64,000 nt of DNA from an uncultured Prochlorococcus sp. (GTDB lineage: Bacteria > Cyanobacteriota > Cyanobacteriia > PCC-6307 > Cyanobiaceae), in contig CACGBT010000007.1 of the NCBI GenBank assembly GCA_902571335.1, positions 1 to 64,000 of the forward strand, in the 5' to 3' direction. Positions 42,715 to 52,099 of the stretch are shown here, piece by piece (within the stretch, counting starts at the first letter, position 1; each line of letters begins with the position of its first letter). The notes beneath the pieces were generated by a model, which was not told the origin of the DNA, made no database searches, and saw only the letters and a list, made by a program, of their open reading frames with translations. Position numbers and translations under genes: made by a program.

Positions 42715-44134
42715 GATCCTTTAATTCTCCAATCAAATCATTAAGTACCTTTTTTGCATCACCAAATACCATTGAGGTATTTGGCAGATCAAATAAATCA
42801 TTTTTTATTCCGGAGTAACCTGCACTCATACCACGTTTAATTACAAATACTGTTCTTGCTTCCTGAACATCAAGAACAGGCATGCCATATAAAGGAGAAG
42901 AGCTATCATTTTTAGCTTGAGGATTAACCACATCATTTGCTCCTAAAACTAAAACAACATCCGTTGCTGGAAAATCAGGATTTACGACGTCCATCTCTTT
43001 AAGTTGTTCGTAAGGAACATCTGCTTCTGCTAAAAGTACATTCATATGTCCAGGCATCCTCCCTGCTACAGGATGAATTGCGTAAACAACTTCAATACCA
43101 TTTTGCTCTAGTTTTTTTGTCACTTCCCTTAAAGTATGTTGAGCTTGTGCTACCGCTAGACCATAACCAGGAACAATAATTACCTTGTTGGCTGCCTCTA
43201 AAGTCAATGCACATTCTTCAACACTGCAAGAAGTTATATTCGTATATTCTCCTGAACCAGAAGAGGCTGTACTTTGGGCAGATAAAGATCCTCCAAAAAG
43301 AACTGAGACCAATGATCTATTCATACCCTTGCACATTACTTGAGTAAGTATTAGACCTGCTGCTCCGACCATTGCGCCTGCTACTATCAAAAGCTGACTA
43401 TCTACAACGAAACCTGCTGATGCTGCTGCAATACCTGAATAGCTATTTAATAAAGATATAACGACTGGCATATCAGCTCCACCAATTGGCAAAGTAACTC
43501 CAATACCTAATAAAGAGGAAACTATAACTAAGAGCCAAATAGAACTTGTATTGCCGTTTATCAAATCAAAAAAGGCTATCAAGGAAGCAACTGCAAAAAC
43601 AATATTTACAAAATGTCTAACTTTGCTCTGAGTCCATCCTGGAGTTGACAACCAACCCTGTAACTTTGCCATCGCCACAATTGAACCTGTGAAAGTTATG
43701 GCACCAACAAATATAGAAACAGATATTGAAACTTCGTTAATCAGTGACTTAAAAAAATCAAAATTTTCTTGGCCACCAGATATAGGAAAAATAGCTACTC
43801 CTAAGGCCACTAAAAGTGATGACATTCCTCCACAGCCATTGAACAATGCCACTGTTTCAGGCATGGAGGTCATAGGTACTTTTTTTGCAAGAATTGCTCC
43901 TAATAAACTACCTATGATTGATCCAATTATTATCCAAATCCAGGACTGAATAGCAATTCCAGAAGTTCCTAAATAATAGGAAAGTAATCCTACTACTGAT
44001 AGCGACATTGCAAATGCAGCTAATCTATTGGCATCCCTTGCTGATTTTACTTTTGACAATCCTTTTATTCCCAAAGCCAGTAAAAGTACGGCTAGAAGGT
44101 CAATAACAAATTTAATAATTACAGGTAGATTCAT
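42695..44134 (-). CDS. pntB: NAD(P) transhydrogenase subunit beta
   Basis: 479 residues: eight to nine membrane helices, then the NADP-binding domain III (KVIIVPGYGLAVAQAQHTLR, AIHPVAGRMPGHMNVLLAEA, VVLVLGANDVVNPQAKND, RGMSAGYSGIKNDLF). Uses the proton gradient to make NADPH from NADH. Third gene of the pnt operon, 8 bp after pntA2. Confidence 0.97.
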   Translation of the reverse strand: MNLPVIIKFVIDLLAVLLLALGIKGLSKVKSARDANRLAAFAMSLSVVGLLSYYLGTSGIAIQSWIWIIIGSIIGSLLGAILAKKVPMTSMPETVALFNGCGGMSSLLVALGVAIFPISGGQENFDFFKSLINEVSISVSIFVGAITFTGSIVAMAKLQGWLSTPGWTQSKVRHFVNIVFAVASLIAFFDLINGNTSSIWLLVIVSSLLGIGVTLPIGGADMPVVISLLNSYSGIAAASAGFVVDSQLLIVAGAMVGAAGLILTQVMCKGMNRSLVSVLFGGSLSAQSTASSGSGEYTNITSCSVEECALTLEAANKVIIVPGYGLAVAQAQHTLREVTKKLEQNGIEVVYAIHPVAGRMPGHMNVLLAEADVPYEQLKEMDVVNPDFPATDVVLVLGANDVVNPQAKNDSSSPLYGMPVLDVQEARTVFVIKRGMSAGYSGIKNDLFDLPNTSMVFGDAKKVLNDLIGELKDLGVGEK

Positions 44135-44142
44135 GTTAAAAA

Positions 44143-44436
44143 TTACTTCTTATTTGATGGTTTACGACTAAACATGGCGAGCATTCGATCAGTTACAAAG
44201 AAACCGCCTACAACGTTGAAAAGAGCAAATCCAAGAGAAACTGAACCAATGATTAAAAGTGGTACGTTACCTTCTGCTTTTACAATTAAAGTCAAGGCTG
44301 CAAGCATTGTTATTCCTGAAATTGCATTTGCTCCACTCATTAGAGGTGTGTGAAGAGTAGGAGGAACTTTTCCAATTAACTCGAGACCCAATAAACTACC
44401 AAGTAAAAGAACCCAAAGAAGACTTATAAAAGACAT
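44143..44436 (-). CDS. pntA2: NAD(P) transhydrogenase subunit alpha 2
   Basis: 97 residues with three membrane helices (FISLLWVLLLGSLLGLELIG, HTPLMSGANAISGITMLAAL, GSVSLGFALFNVVGGFFVTD). HTPLMSGANAISG is the conserved proton-channel helix. It is the membrane half of PntA as a separate gene, usual in cyanobacteria. 12 bp after pntA1. Confidence 0.95.
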   Translation of the reverse strand: MSFISLLWVLLLGSLLGLELIGKVPPTLHTPLMSGANAISGITMLAALTLIVKAEGNVPLLIIGSVSLGFALFNVVGGFFVTDRMLAMFSRKPSNKK

Positions 44437-44448
44437 AATTTTAAAACC

Positions 44449-45579
44449 TCAATTTTCAAAAACTTTATTTTGAAGAACAACCCCTTCATCGCTTAATAAA
44501 CATCCAGAAATGAGTTCATCCTCTTTATCTAATTTAATTACACCATCTTTTATAAATGGTGTAATCAAAGATGTTAAGTTCTTAGCATAAAGTGAACTTG
44601 CATCATAAGGAACTGAAGAGGGTAATTCGCCCGCTCCTATAAGTTTTACCCCATCTTTGATAATAGTTTCATTAGATTTTGTTCCTTCGCAGTTCCCTCC
44701 CTGAGAAACTGCCAAATCAATAACTACTGCTCCAGGCCTCATTTTTTCAATCATGGGTGAGTCTATTAAAACAGGGGCCTTTTTACCTAGAACTTGCGCA
44801 GTACAAATAGCAACATCAGCTTCAGATAAATATTTAGTTAAAGTTGCCTTCTGTCTTGAGAGGAATTCGGGTGTTACAGCTTTTGCATAACCTCCTGCCT
44901 CGCCTGGCTTTTCCTCAACTTCAGGAAGTTCTATAAATCTTGCTCCTAGAGACTCTACCTGCTCTTTAACAGCAGGTCTAATATCAGATACAAATACTAT
45001 TGCTCCAAGTCTTTTCGCCGTCGCGACTGCCTGTAATCCTGCAACACCTCCACCAAGAACCACTACTTTTGCAGGTTGGACTGTCCCTGCTGCAGTCATA
45101 AGCATTGGGAAATATCTATCTAACTCACTTGCAGCCAAAAGAACTGCTTTATATCCAGCAATATTGGCCTGTGAAGAAAGAACATCAGAAGATTGAGCTC
45201 TACTAATCCTTGGAAGCAACTCTAGTGATAAAGCTGAAATCTTATAACTATTTATAATCCTAAGAAGCTCCTTATTACCATATGGGTTAAGAAGACCAAG
45301 AAGAACAGCGCCTTTCTTTAACTTATTTAAATTATCCTCTGATGGAGTTTGAACACAAAATATTAAGTCGGCCTCACCCCAAATTTTTTTATCTAAGTTG
45401 TTTATTATTGTTCCGCCTGATTCTTCATATGATAAGTCACTAAATCCTGATAATTTTCCTGCTGAACTTTCAATATAAACATCACATCCAAGGCTTTTTA
45501 ATTTCTTTACCGCTTCTGGTGTAGCTGAAACTCTCCTTTCACCAGAGCTTGTTTCGGAAGGAATAAGTATCTTTGTCAA
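44449..45579 (-). CDS. pntA: NAD(P) transhydrogenase subunit alpha 1
   Basis: 376 residues, soluble NAD-binding domain I. ERRVSATPEAVKKL, ALSLELLPRISRAQSSDVLS and the Rossmann turn VLGGGVAGLQAVATAKRLGA are present, as is SLGARFIELPEVEE. Start TTG at 45579. First gene of the operon pntA1-pntA2-pntB-hydrolase. Confidence 0.96.
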   Translation of the reverse strand: MTKILIPSETSSGERRVSATPEAVKKLKSLGCDVYIESSAGKLSGFSDLSYEESGGTIINNLDKKIWGEADLIFCVQTPSEDNLNKLKKGAVLLGLLNPYGNKELLRIINSYKISALSLELLPRISRAQSSDVLSSQANIAGYKAVLLAASELDRYFPMLMTAAGTVQPAKVVVLGGGVAGLQAVATAKRLGAIVFVSDIRPAVKEQVESLGARFIELPEVEEKPGEAGGYAKAVTPEFLSRQKATLTKYLSEADVAICTAQVLGKKAPVLIDSPMIEKMRPGAVVIDLAVSQGGNCEGTKSNETIIKDGVKLIGAGELPSSVPYDASSLYAKNLTSLITPFIKDGVIKLDKEDELISGCLLSDEGVVLQNKVFEN

Positions 45580-45706
45580 TTTATTTATTTTTTTAACATA
45601 CTAAATATAAATTGAAGAAAGTCAAAAGTCTTGGATTTTTGTTAAAAATATATTTTCTTTTCTATAAAAAATGGCTATCTAGAATATATAAGTACTAAAT
45701 AATCCA

Positions 45707-46285
45707 ATGAGTATAAAAGCAATCGAATGTCCTGATGGAGTGTGCCACAGTCATCATGGTGGTCATGCTGTTCCAAGGCAAGCTATGCAGAAAAATCTAG
45801 AAAAGCATGGTAAAGACTGGTGCGAGAAATTAGCAGAGAGAATTTATGAAATGTCAGTTGATACTTATTCACAGACAGTCATGCCTAGTCTCCACTCGGC
45901 AGGTTGGCAAAGAAGACATTTAGATTGGGAATTTAAGCTGGCAGAAAATGATTCTGAACCGGATGAAGCTCTTGTTGAAGGAATTATTAATGCCACAGAA
46001 AGCTTTCTGAGGAGTAGTGAGGTTCATCGATTATTTATTCAAGAATTAGTTCAGGGCACATTCGAGGAGGCAAATGATAAAAAAATAATTTCTAAAGCAA
46101 TAAAATCTATCATTGAAGAAGAAATTGTTAGTTCACTAAGAGAAAAAAAAGAAACTCTTTTAAAGAAAATATCCGCAAAATTAATATCAGAAGAAAAAGT
46201 TAGCGAGGAACTTGCAATAAATTCAGCTAAAGAGGGTTTTGAGGAAGTTGAAAGACTTCTTGCAAATCACAGCGAGGCAGTCTAA
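45707..46285 (+). CDS. Conserved cyanobacterial hypothetical protein (192 aa)
   Basis: CPDGVCHSHHGGHAVPRQAM near the N-terminus offers a cluster of Cys and His that could bind a metal. The rest is helical (EKLAERIYEMSVDTYSQTVM, GWQRRHLDWEFKLAEND). I recall this as a conserved protein of marine picocyanobacteria with no known role. Divergent from the pnt operon. Confidence 0.75.
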   Translation: MSIKAIECPDGVCHSHHGGHAVPRQAMQKNLEKHGKDWCEKLAERIYEMSVDTYSQTVMPSLHSAGWQRRHLDWEFKLAENDSEPDEALVEGIINATESFLRSSEVHRLFIQELVQGTFEEANDKKIISKAIKSIIEEEIVSSLREKKETLLKKISAKLISEEKVSEELAINSAKEGFEEVERLLANHSEAV

Positions 46286-46439
46286 CTTTATTTCTTTATA
46301 TTTTCTTTATATTTAATCCAAGAATTGGCTCAAATATAAATTAAAGATTAAATTATTGTTTGGAAGTACAAAGTTGTAACTTATTAGACAATATATAGGT
46401 TCTCTGATGTGTTTATCTATATACAACTTTAAACTTTCA

Positions 46440-46664
46440 ATGGACAATTTCATTAGAAAAAGGATCGACATAGCGACCTGTTGGGCTACCAACAGAATTT
46501 CTGCAATGGACACTTTAGAAAGGTATGAAGATAGTTATGCAATCGCAGAAGAATTTAGAGAGTGGATATTACATATTGGAGAAAAGAACGAAAATTTAAA
46601 AGATTCTGTTTTAAATTTCCCAAAGGAATTAAAAAAGTTATTAGACCAAAAAGTTAACGATTAA
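46440..46664 (+). CDS. Conserved-looking hypothetical protein (74 aa)
   Basis: I choose the ATG at 46440 (MDNFIRKRIDIATCWATNRI) over one eleven codons earlier, because the upstream residues look like non-coding DNA. Helical and acidic, with SAMDTLERYEDSYAIAEEF. No known domain. Lies 78 bp before the thioredoxin reductase gene. Confidence 0.6.
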   Translation: MDNFIRKRIDIATCWATNRISAMDTLERYEDSYAIAEEFREWILHIGEKNENLKDSVLNFPKELKKLLDQKVND

Positions 46665-46742
46665 GTAATAAATCTATCGAGTGAAATCCGCCCTACATTA
46701 TTTGGGTTTGTTTATTATTATTATTAGTGAATTAGCAAATAA

Positions 46743-48119
46743 ATGGAAAATAAAGAGAAGATTCCAAACGTAGAAAATGTTGTAATTATAGGGTCGGGAC
46801 CTGCAGGTTACACCGCTGCAATATATGCCGCACGAGCAAATCTTCAACCATTACTTGTAACAGGATTTAATTCTGGTGGAATTCCAGGTGGGCAATTAAT
46901 GACTACAACTTTTGTTGAAAATTATCCAGGGTTCCCAGATGGAGTACTGGGTCCTGAATTGATGGATCTAATGAAGGCTCAAGCAGAAAGATGGGGCACT
47001 AATTTATACGAAAGTGATGTAGTTTCAATTAATACCGATACACATCCCTTTGAATTAAAAACTTTAGAAGGAACTATAAAATCTAATTCAATTATTATTG
47101 CAACTGGAGCAAGTGCAAATAGATTAGGAGTGATAAATGAAGATAAATTCTGGAGTAAAGGAATAAGTGCTTGTGCAATATGTGATGGAGCTACCCCACA
47201 ATTTAGAGATGAAGAACTAGCTGTTATTGGAGGGGGAGACTCTGCATGTGAAGAAGCAGCATATCTCACAAAGTATGGAAGCAAAGTGCATTTGATTGTT
47301 CGATCAGAAAAATTAAGGGCTAGCGCAGCAATGGTTGATAGAGTAAAAGCTAATCCAAAGATAGAAATTCATTGGAACACTAAAGTTGAAAAAGCGGATG
47401 GTTCTGAATGGCTTGAGAGAATAGAAACTATTCACTCTCAAGAAGGTAAAAGGGAAATCAAGATAAAAGGTCTTTTTTACGCGATAGGGCACACACCTAA
47501 TACGAAGTTCTTAGGCAACAAAATTGATTTAGATAATAAAGGCTATATTGCTTGCAAATCGGGAAGGCCAGAAACATCTATTGAAGGCATCTTCGCAGCA
47601 GGTGATGTTGTTGATTCTGAGTGGAGACAAGGAGTTACCGCTGCTGGAACTGGATGCATGGCAGCATTAGCTACTGAAAGATGGTTAGCCGAGAAAAACT
47701 TAGCAAAAACTATAGTCAGAGAGACTCCCGAACCAGAAAAAAAACTTAATTCATCAGATTTTAATGAAGAAGAAGTTAATGAAGATACTTTCGATTTAAA
47801 TTCTGAATGGCAAAAAGGGAGTTATGCATTAAGAAAGCTTTATCACGAGAGTAAAAAACCTCTCTTAGTTATTTTTAGCTCCCCAAGCTGCGGCCCATGC
47901 CATGTCCTGAAACCTCAGTTAAAAAGAGTAATTAAAGAACTTGAGGGTGCAGTTCTTGGAATTGAAATAGATATTGATAAAGATCAAGATATTGCTAAAC
48001 AAGCTGGAATTAACGGCACACCAACAGTTCAACTTTTTAAAGAAAAATTATTAAAAAAACAATGGCAAGGTGTTAAACAAAGAAGTGAGTTTAAAGAAGC
48101 TATAGAAAATATTATCTAA
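46743..48119 (+). CDS. trxB: NADPH-thioredoxin reductase fused to thioredoxin (NTRC)
   Basis: 458 residues. FAD-binding IIGSGPAGYTAAIYAARANL, redox pair Cys144/Cys147 in ACAICDG, NADPH-binding GGGDSACEEAAYL, and FAD block EGIFAAGDV. After a linker (about 330-360) comes a thioredoxin domain with SCGPC (Cys383, Cys386) and NGTPTVQLF. The fusion is the plant/cyanobacterial NTRC that reduces 2-Cys peroxiredoxin and regulates chlorophyll and carbon metabolism in low light. Confidence 0.96.
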   Translation: MENKEKIPNVENVVIIGSGPAGYTAAIYAARANLQPLLVTGFNSGGIPGGQLMTTTFVENYPGFPDGVLGPELMDLMKAQAERWGTNLYESDVVSINTDTHPFELKTLEGTIKSNSIIIATGASANRLGVINEDKFWSKGISACAICDGATPQFRDEELAVIGGGDSACEEAAYLTKYGSKVHLIVRSEKLRASAAMVDRVKANPKIEIHWNTKVEKADGSEWLERIETIHSQEGKREIKIKGLFYAIGHTPNTKFLGNKIDLDNKGYIACKSGRPETSIEGIFAAGDVVDSEWRQGVTAAGTGCMAALATERWLAEKNLAKTIVRETPEPEKKLNSSDFNEEEVNEDTFDLNSEWQKGSYALRKLYHESKKPLLVIFSSPSCGPCHVLKPQLKRVIKELEGAVLGIEIDIDKDQDIAKQAGINGTPTVQLFKEKLLKKQWQGVKQRSEFKEAIENII

Positions 48120-48128
48120 AGTAACTTT

Positions 48129-48395
48129 TTATTTATTATTTCTTTTAGGATTATTTTTATTAGTAGTAGGTCTAGCATTACCCGCGTTTCTTTCTCTATA
48201 AGTTATCCTCCCTCTAGAAAGATCATAAGGACTTATCTCAACTAAAACTTTATCTCCAGCTAATAATTTAATTCTAAATTTAGTCAATTTACCTGCAGCT
48301 CTACATAAACATTGATGTCCTTCAGGCTGTTCTAAGGTAACCAAATAAAATCCATTTCCCTGCTCTTTTTCTATAACACCTGAAGTTTCAATCAT
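48129..48395 (-). CDS. infA: Translation initiation factor IF-1 (S1-like)
   Basis: 88 residues. OB-fold with GVIEKEQGNGFYLVTLEQPE, AAGKLTKFRIKLLAGDKVLV, and EISPYDLSRGRITYRERN, followed by a basic Asn/Lys-rich tail of about 18 residues, longer than the usual 72-residue IF-1. Convergent with trxB (9 bp between stops). Confidence 0.93.
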   Translation of the reverse strand: MIETSGVIEKEQGNGFYLVTLEQPEGHQCLCRAAGKLTKFRIKLLAGDKVLVEISPYDLSRGRITYRERNAGNARPTTNKNNPKRNNK

Positions 48396-48487
48396 TAATT
48401 AGTCTTTTACTAAATTCATATTATCAGAAAAAGATTGGCCAAAATTGATTTAAGAAAAATTACATCAGTAAAAATACTAAATGCAAT

Positions 48488-48700
48488 TCAAATTGAAAAT
48501 TTTATTTCATTTATAATTTGAAGTTGACCATAGTAAAAATTTGCTTTCGCAATTTTTTCAGAATCTTCTAATTGGTCAAAAAAAACAAAACCAAGGCTTT
48601 CCCATAATGAAGATTCGCAAACATTATTCAATTCATTTTTTGCTTCTTTTGCAAAATTATCTAGTTTTCGTTCAAGATTTTTAGATTTAGAAACTGACAT
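48488..48700 (-). CDS. Conserved-looking hypothetical protein (70 aa)
   Basis: Helical and charged: LERKLDNFAKEAKNELNNV, then SSLWESLGFVFFDQLEDSEK. It lies 93 bp upstream of infA on the same strand. No motif for a function. Confidence 0.55.
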   Translation of the reverse strand: MSVSKSKNLERKLDNFAKEAKNELNNVCESSLWESLGFVFFDQLEDSEKIAKANFYYGQLQIINEIKFSI

Positions 48701-48752
48701 AATTAAAAATAGTTATAGTACAAATATACTATAAAAGTCAGGAATTGCAATA

Positions 48753-49715
48753 TTAAAAAGGTAATCTCTTTTTTTCTTCAATATTTAGATCTGCTTCCAT
48801 TTCCCTTAATCTTTTAAGTATTTGTTGGTAGTACTCCTTTATATAACTCTCTAGTGAGGTCATATCCTCTTTTTTAAGTTCCAATATTTCGTAAGTTTTG
48901 CTCATGTCAGCATCTAATGATTCACCACTACTAGTTACTTCAGCAAAAGCCAATCTTTCAGCAACATTTAAAGAATCTTGAAAAAAGGAAACTACTTTTT
49001 GAGTGACGCTAATAAGGAAGGGGGAAACTCTAAAAATTTTCGCCTTTTTTTCACTAAATTTTTCACATAATGATATAACTTCTTCTGAATCCCATGCTTT
49101 GGGACCTACTAATGGCAATGATGTTCTGTGAGTTTTAGGATTATTTATTGCTGCTACAACAACTTTTGCCATATCTTGAGTATTCATATAAGCAATTTTA
49201 GTTGGAGTCCCACTCATCCATACTGCTTGACTATCCAAGATTGGGATAGCGAATTGACCTATAACCCCTTGCATAAAAGCTGCACATTTGAAAATTGTAT
49301 ATTCTAAATCTGATTTCTCAAGAAGTTTTTCAGTGCAAAATTTAACATCCATTAAAGGAACATTTCTAAACTTTTCTGTTAAAAGAATTGAAAGGAATAT
49401 TACCCTTTTTACTTCTAAAGATTCACAAGCATTAAATAAGTTAAGTTTTCCATCCCAATCTATTTCATAAATACTTTTAGGATCATCTGGCCTGCTAGTC
49501 GCTGCATCAATAACTACTTCGATATCTTGTAATGCATATTCAATATCAGAAGAATTCAATAAATTACCTTTTGTTAGTTCACAACCCCACTCTTGTAGAA
49601 AGGAAGCTTTTCTTGGGTTCCTTACAAAGCATCTAACTTCATGTCCATCTCCTATAGCTTGCTTTGCTATTTGTCTACCAAGTGTCCCTGTTGCTCCTAC
49701 TAAAAGAATCTTCAT
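48753..49715 (-). CDS. ycf39: Ycf39-type photosystem II assembly protein (atypical SDR)
   Basis: 320 residues. NAD(P)-binding turn LLVGATGTLGRQIAKQA at the N-terminus, RCFVRNPRKASFLQEWG, and VVIDAATSRPDDPKSIYEID, typical of Ycf39/HCF244. In cyanobacteria Ycf39 pairs with Hli proteins to deliver chlorophyll to new D1 protein, which fits the many hli genes here. petM follows the same strand upstream, so they may be co-transcribed. Confidence 0.93.
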   Translation of the reverse strand: MKILLVGATGTLGRQIAKQAIGDGHEVRCFVRNPRKASFLQEWGCELTKGNLLNSSDIEYALQDIEVVIDAATSRPDDPKSIYEIDWDGKLNLFNACESLEVKRVIFLSILLTEKFRNVPLMDVKFCTEKLLEKSDLEYTIFKCAAFMQGVIGQFAIPILDSQAVWMSGTPTKIAYMNTQDMAKVVVAAINNPKTHRTSLPLVGPKAWDSEEVISLCEKFSEKKAKIFRVSPFLISVTQKVVSFFQDSLNVAERLAFAEVTSSGESLDADMSKTYEILELKKEDMTSLESYIKEYYQQILKRLREMEADLNIEEKKRLPF

Positions 49716-49772
49716 ATTTAAGATTTACTTAACTTGTAGACCATAACTCAAATTGTGATGTATTCGTGAGAA

Positions 49773-49871
49773 TCAATCCCCCTGAAACTTTAACAACAAA
49801 GCACCACCAATCAATCCAATTGGTATCAATATCCAAAAAACTGCTGCAATACTAAAAATTTCTTTTGCCAT
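49773..49871 (-). CDS. petM: Cytochrome b6f subunit PetM (32 aa)
   Basis: ATG at 49871, TGA at 49775-49773. [20 protein letters not shown] is the single membrane helix and LLKFQGD the typical PetM end. Subunit VII of the cytochrome b6f complex. It lies 57 bp upstream of ycf39. Confidence 0.9.
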   Translation of the reverse strand: MAKEIFSIAAVFWILIPIGLIGGALLLKFQGD

Positions 49872-49964
49872 AGTAAAATCTAATGATTACTATAATTTAC
49901 ATTCAATATACATTTATTTGTTAAAAAAGTAGATAATGCAAATATCTTGAAAATTTTTAAATAA

Positions 49965-50906
49965 ATGAACAATAATTTTGTAGAAAATATAAACTTTCCT
50001 AATTACTGGAATTGGAATGGTTTTAAAATTTGTTGGAGTGTTTCAGGCGAAGATAATGAAATTCCAATAATTTTTCTCCACGGATTTGGCGCTAATCGAA
50101 AACATTGGAGAAACAATTTAGATTATTTTGCGAAAAGGAATTGTGCATCATATTCTTTAGATTTAATAGGTTTTGGAGATTCAGATCAACCGGGGATAAG
50201 ACAAATTGGAAGATTAAATAATGAGGTTTGGTGTAATCAAGTGAAAGACTTTATTTCACAGGTGATAAGACCAAAGAATTCGGGGAAAGTCATTCTTATT
50301 GGCAATTCATTAGGTTCACTAGTTGCTTTAACATGTGCTGTTTCATTAGATGACCAGATTGCAACAGTGATTGCATCGCCTCTGCCAGATCAAATTCAAG
50401 AAAATAAAAAGTCAATAACAAAAAAATCATCATTTAGAAAATTTAAAGATAGGTTTATAAAAATATTTTTTATTTTTTTCCCTTTGGAGATTATTTTATT
50501 TTTAATAACCAGATTAGGGGTTATAAAATTGGGACTAAATTCTGCCTACTTTAAAAAAGATAATATTGATCAAGAACTAATAGATTTGGTGACAAAACCA
50601 GTTTTAAGGAAAACTTCAGCTAGATCATTAAGAGCAATGTGTATTGGAATGTCTTCAAGAGATGAAAAATTTCAAGCTTCTTACCTTTTGAGAAAACTTG
50701 GCGAATCAAAAAAAGTTCCTTTTTTATTGATTTGGGGAGAAAAAGATAATTTCATACCTTTGTTTGTTGGTAAAAAGATTGCAAATTTCCATAGATGGGT
50801 AAAATTAAAAATAGTATCCAATTCAGGTCATTGTATCCATGATGAAGATCCTTCAGTATTCAATAGAATCTCTTATGAATGGATTAGAGATTTAAAAAAC
50901 TTTTAA
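49965..50906 (+). CDS. Alpha/beta hydrolase
   Basis: 313 residues. IIFLHGFGANRKHWRNNL (oxyanion), nucleophile elbow GNSLGSLVALTCA, acid in IWGEKDNFIPLF, and His in NSGHCIHDEDP complete the triad. A hydrophobic segment at about 165-185 (FIFFPLEIILFLITRLG) forms the lid. Similar cyanobacterial proteins are often near lipid or pigment genes; substrate unknown. ilvH starts 3 bp after it. Confidence 0.88.
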   Translation: MNNNFVENINFPNYWNWNGFKICWSVSGEDNEIPIIFLHGFGANRKHWRNNLDYFAKRNCASYSLDLIGFGDSDQPGIRQIGRLNNEVWCNQVKDFISQVIRPKNSGKVILIGNSLGSLVALTCAVSLDDQIATVIASPLPDQIQENKKSITKKSSFRKFKDRFIKIFFIFFPLEIILFLITRLGVIKLGLNSAYFKKDNIDQELIDLVTKPVLRKTSARSLRAMCIGMSSRDEKFQASYLLRKLGESKKVPFLLIWGEKDNFIPLFVGKKIANFHRWVKLKIVSNSGHCIHDEDPSVFNRISYEWIRDLKNF

Positions 50907-50909
50907 AAT

Positions 50910-51434
50910 ATGAAACATACATTATCAGTTCTTGTAGAAGACGAATCTGGAGCCTTGAGTAGAATCTCAGGTCTCTTTGCTAGAAGGGGATTCAACATAG
51001 ATAGCCTTGCAGTAGGACCTGCAGAATCTAAAGGGATTTCAAGGTTAACAATGGTAGTAGAGGGTGATGATGAAACTCTTCAACAAATGACTAAGCAACT
51101 TAATAAGTTATTTAATGTTCTGGGAGTTGTAGATTTTACTAATCTCGCAGCTGTTGAGAGGGAATTGATGTTACTAAAAGTTTCCTCTAAAGAAGATACC
51201 AGGAGCAATATCCTTGATATAGTACAGATTTTCCGTGCGAAAGTTGTTGATGTATCAGATATGGCCTTAACTCTCGAGGTAGTTGGAGATCCTGGGAAGT
51301 TAGTTGCTTTAGAAAAATTACTCGAACCTTACGGAATTCTTGAAATAGCAAGAACAGGCAAAGTTGCTCTTAAACGCTCTTCGGGAGTTAATACAGAAAT
51401 GTTAAAAATCAACAAATATTCTCTAGAAATTTAA
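50910..51434 (+). CDS. ilvH: Acetolactate synthase small (regulatory) subunit
   Basis: 174 residues. N-terminal ACT domain ([36 protein letters not shown]) and the C-terminal domain with [13 protein letters not shown]-type ending. Binds valine for feedback control of branched-chain amino acid synthesis. Only 3 bp after the hydrolase. Confidence 0.96.
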   Translation: MKHTLSVLVEDESGALSRISGLFARRGFNIDSLAVGPAESKGISRLTMVVEGDDETLQQMTKQLNKLFNVLGVVDFTNLAAVERELMLLKVSSKEDTRSNILDIVQIFRAKVVDVSDMALTLEVVGDPGKLVALEKLLEPYGILEIARTGKVALKRSSGVNTEMLKINKYSLEI

Positions 51435-51446
51435 TTAGATGTCTTT

Positions 51447-52052
51447 TTAATTAGATATCTTTACTTGCTTAATAAAATCCTCTTTGTTAATTTTTTCAAG
51501 GACATCATATCCTTTAATAATTTTTCCAAAAATTGAATATCTTCCATCAAGTTCTGGAATATTATTAGTTACAAAAAAAAATTCAGTAGATGAAGAGTAG
51601 TTCTTACCGGTCTTAACCATAGCGATTGAACCACGCTCAAAAATATTTACTAAATTTTCTGTTTCATCAGGATTTTTTATTTGATAGTTGTATCTTGGTT
51701 TAATTTCTTCTTTAAACTTGATTTCTAAAGGTATTGAATCAATTATTTTATTTCGAATTTGATTTTTTCCAATATAGGATTTATTTTCGGGATCAATACC
51801 TCCGTGGATTAACTTTATTTGAGAGAAATCTATTATTTTATAAAATTTTCGATTTAGGTAAATATTATTAGTAATGTTTTTTAGAAAGTTTGACACTGTA
51901 ACAGGGTTGTCTTTTCCAAATAATTCGAGCTCAAAATTACCTTTTGAAGTCTCAAAAAAAATTACTTCATTATCTTTAGCACATACAAGTTTAAGTTTTT
52001 GACAGTAATAATTTGAGTTAATCTCATTTTTGAATTTGCAAGCTGAAACCAA
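51447..52052 (-). CDS. Cyclophilin-type peptidyl-prolyl isomerase, probable lipoprotein
   Basis: 201 residues from a TTG at 52052. ETSKGNFELELFGKDNPVTV, NRKFYKIID, GSIAMVKTGKNYSSSTEFFF and NIPELDGRYSIFGKII give the cyclophilin order, though several catalytic positions look altered. The frame extends upstream as a lipoprotein signal (FLKAISFLQVFFLVSAC) without ATG, GTG or another TTG. A GGAGGG at 52115-52110 stands 6 bp before an in-frame ATA at 52103-52101, which may be the real start. Confidence 0.8.
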   Translation of the reverse strand: MVSACKFKNEINSNYYCQKLKLVCAKDNEVIFFETSKGNFELELFGKDNPVTVSNFLKNITNNIYLNRKFYKIIDFSQIKLIHGGIDPENKSYIGKNQIRNKIIDSIPLEIKFKEEIKPRYNYQIKNPDETENLVNIFERGSIAMVKTGKNYSSSTEFFFVTNNIPELDGRYSIFGKIIKGYDVLEKINKEDFIKQVKISN

Positions 52053-52099
52053 AAAGAAAACTTGAAGGAAAGATATTGCTTTTAAAAAATATTTACTTT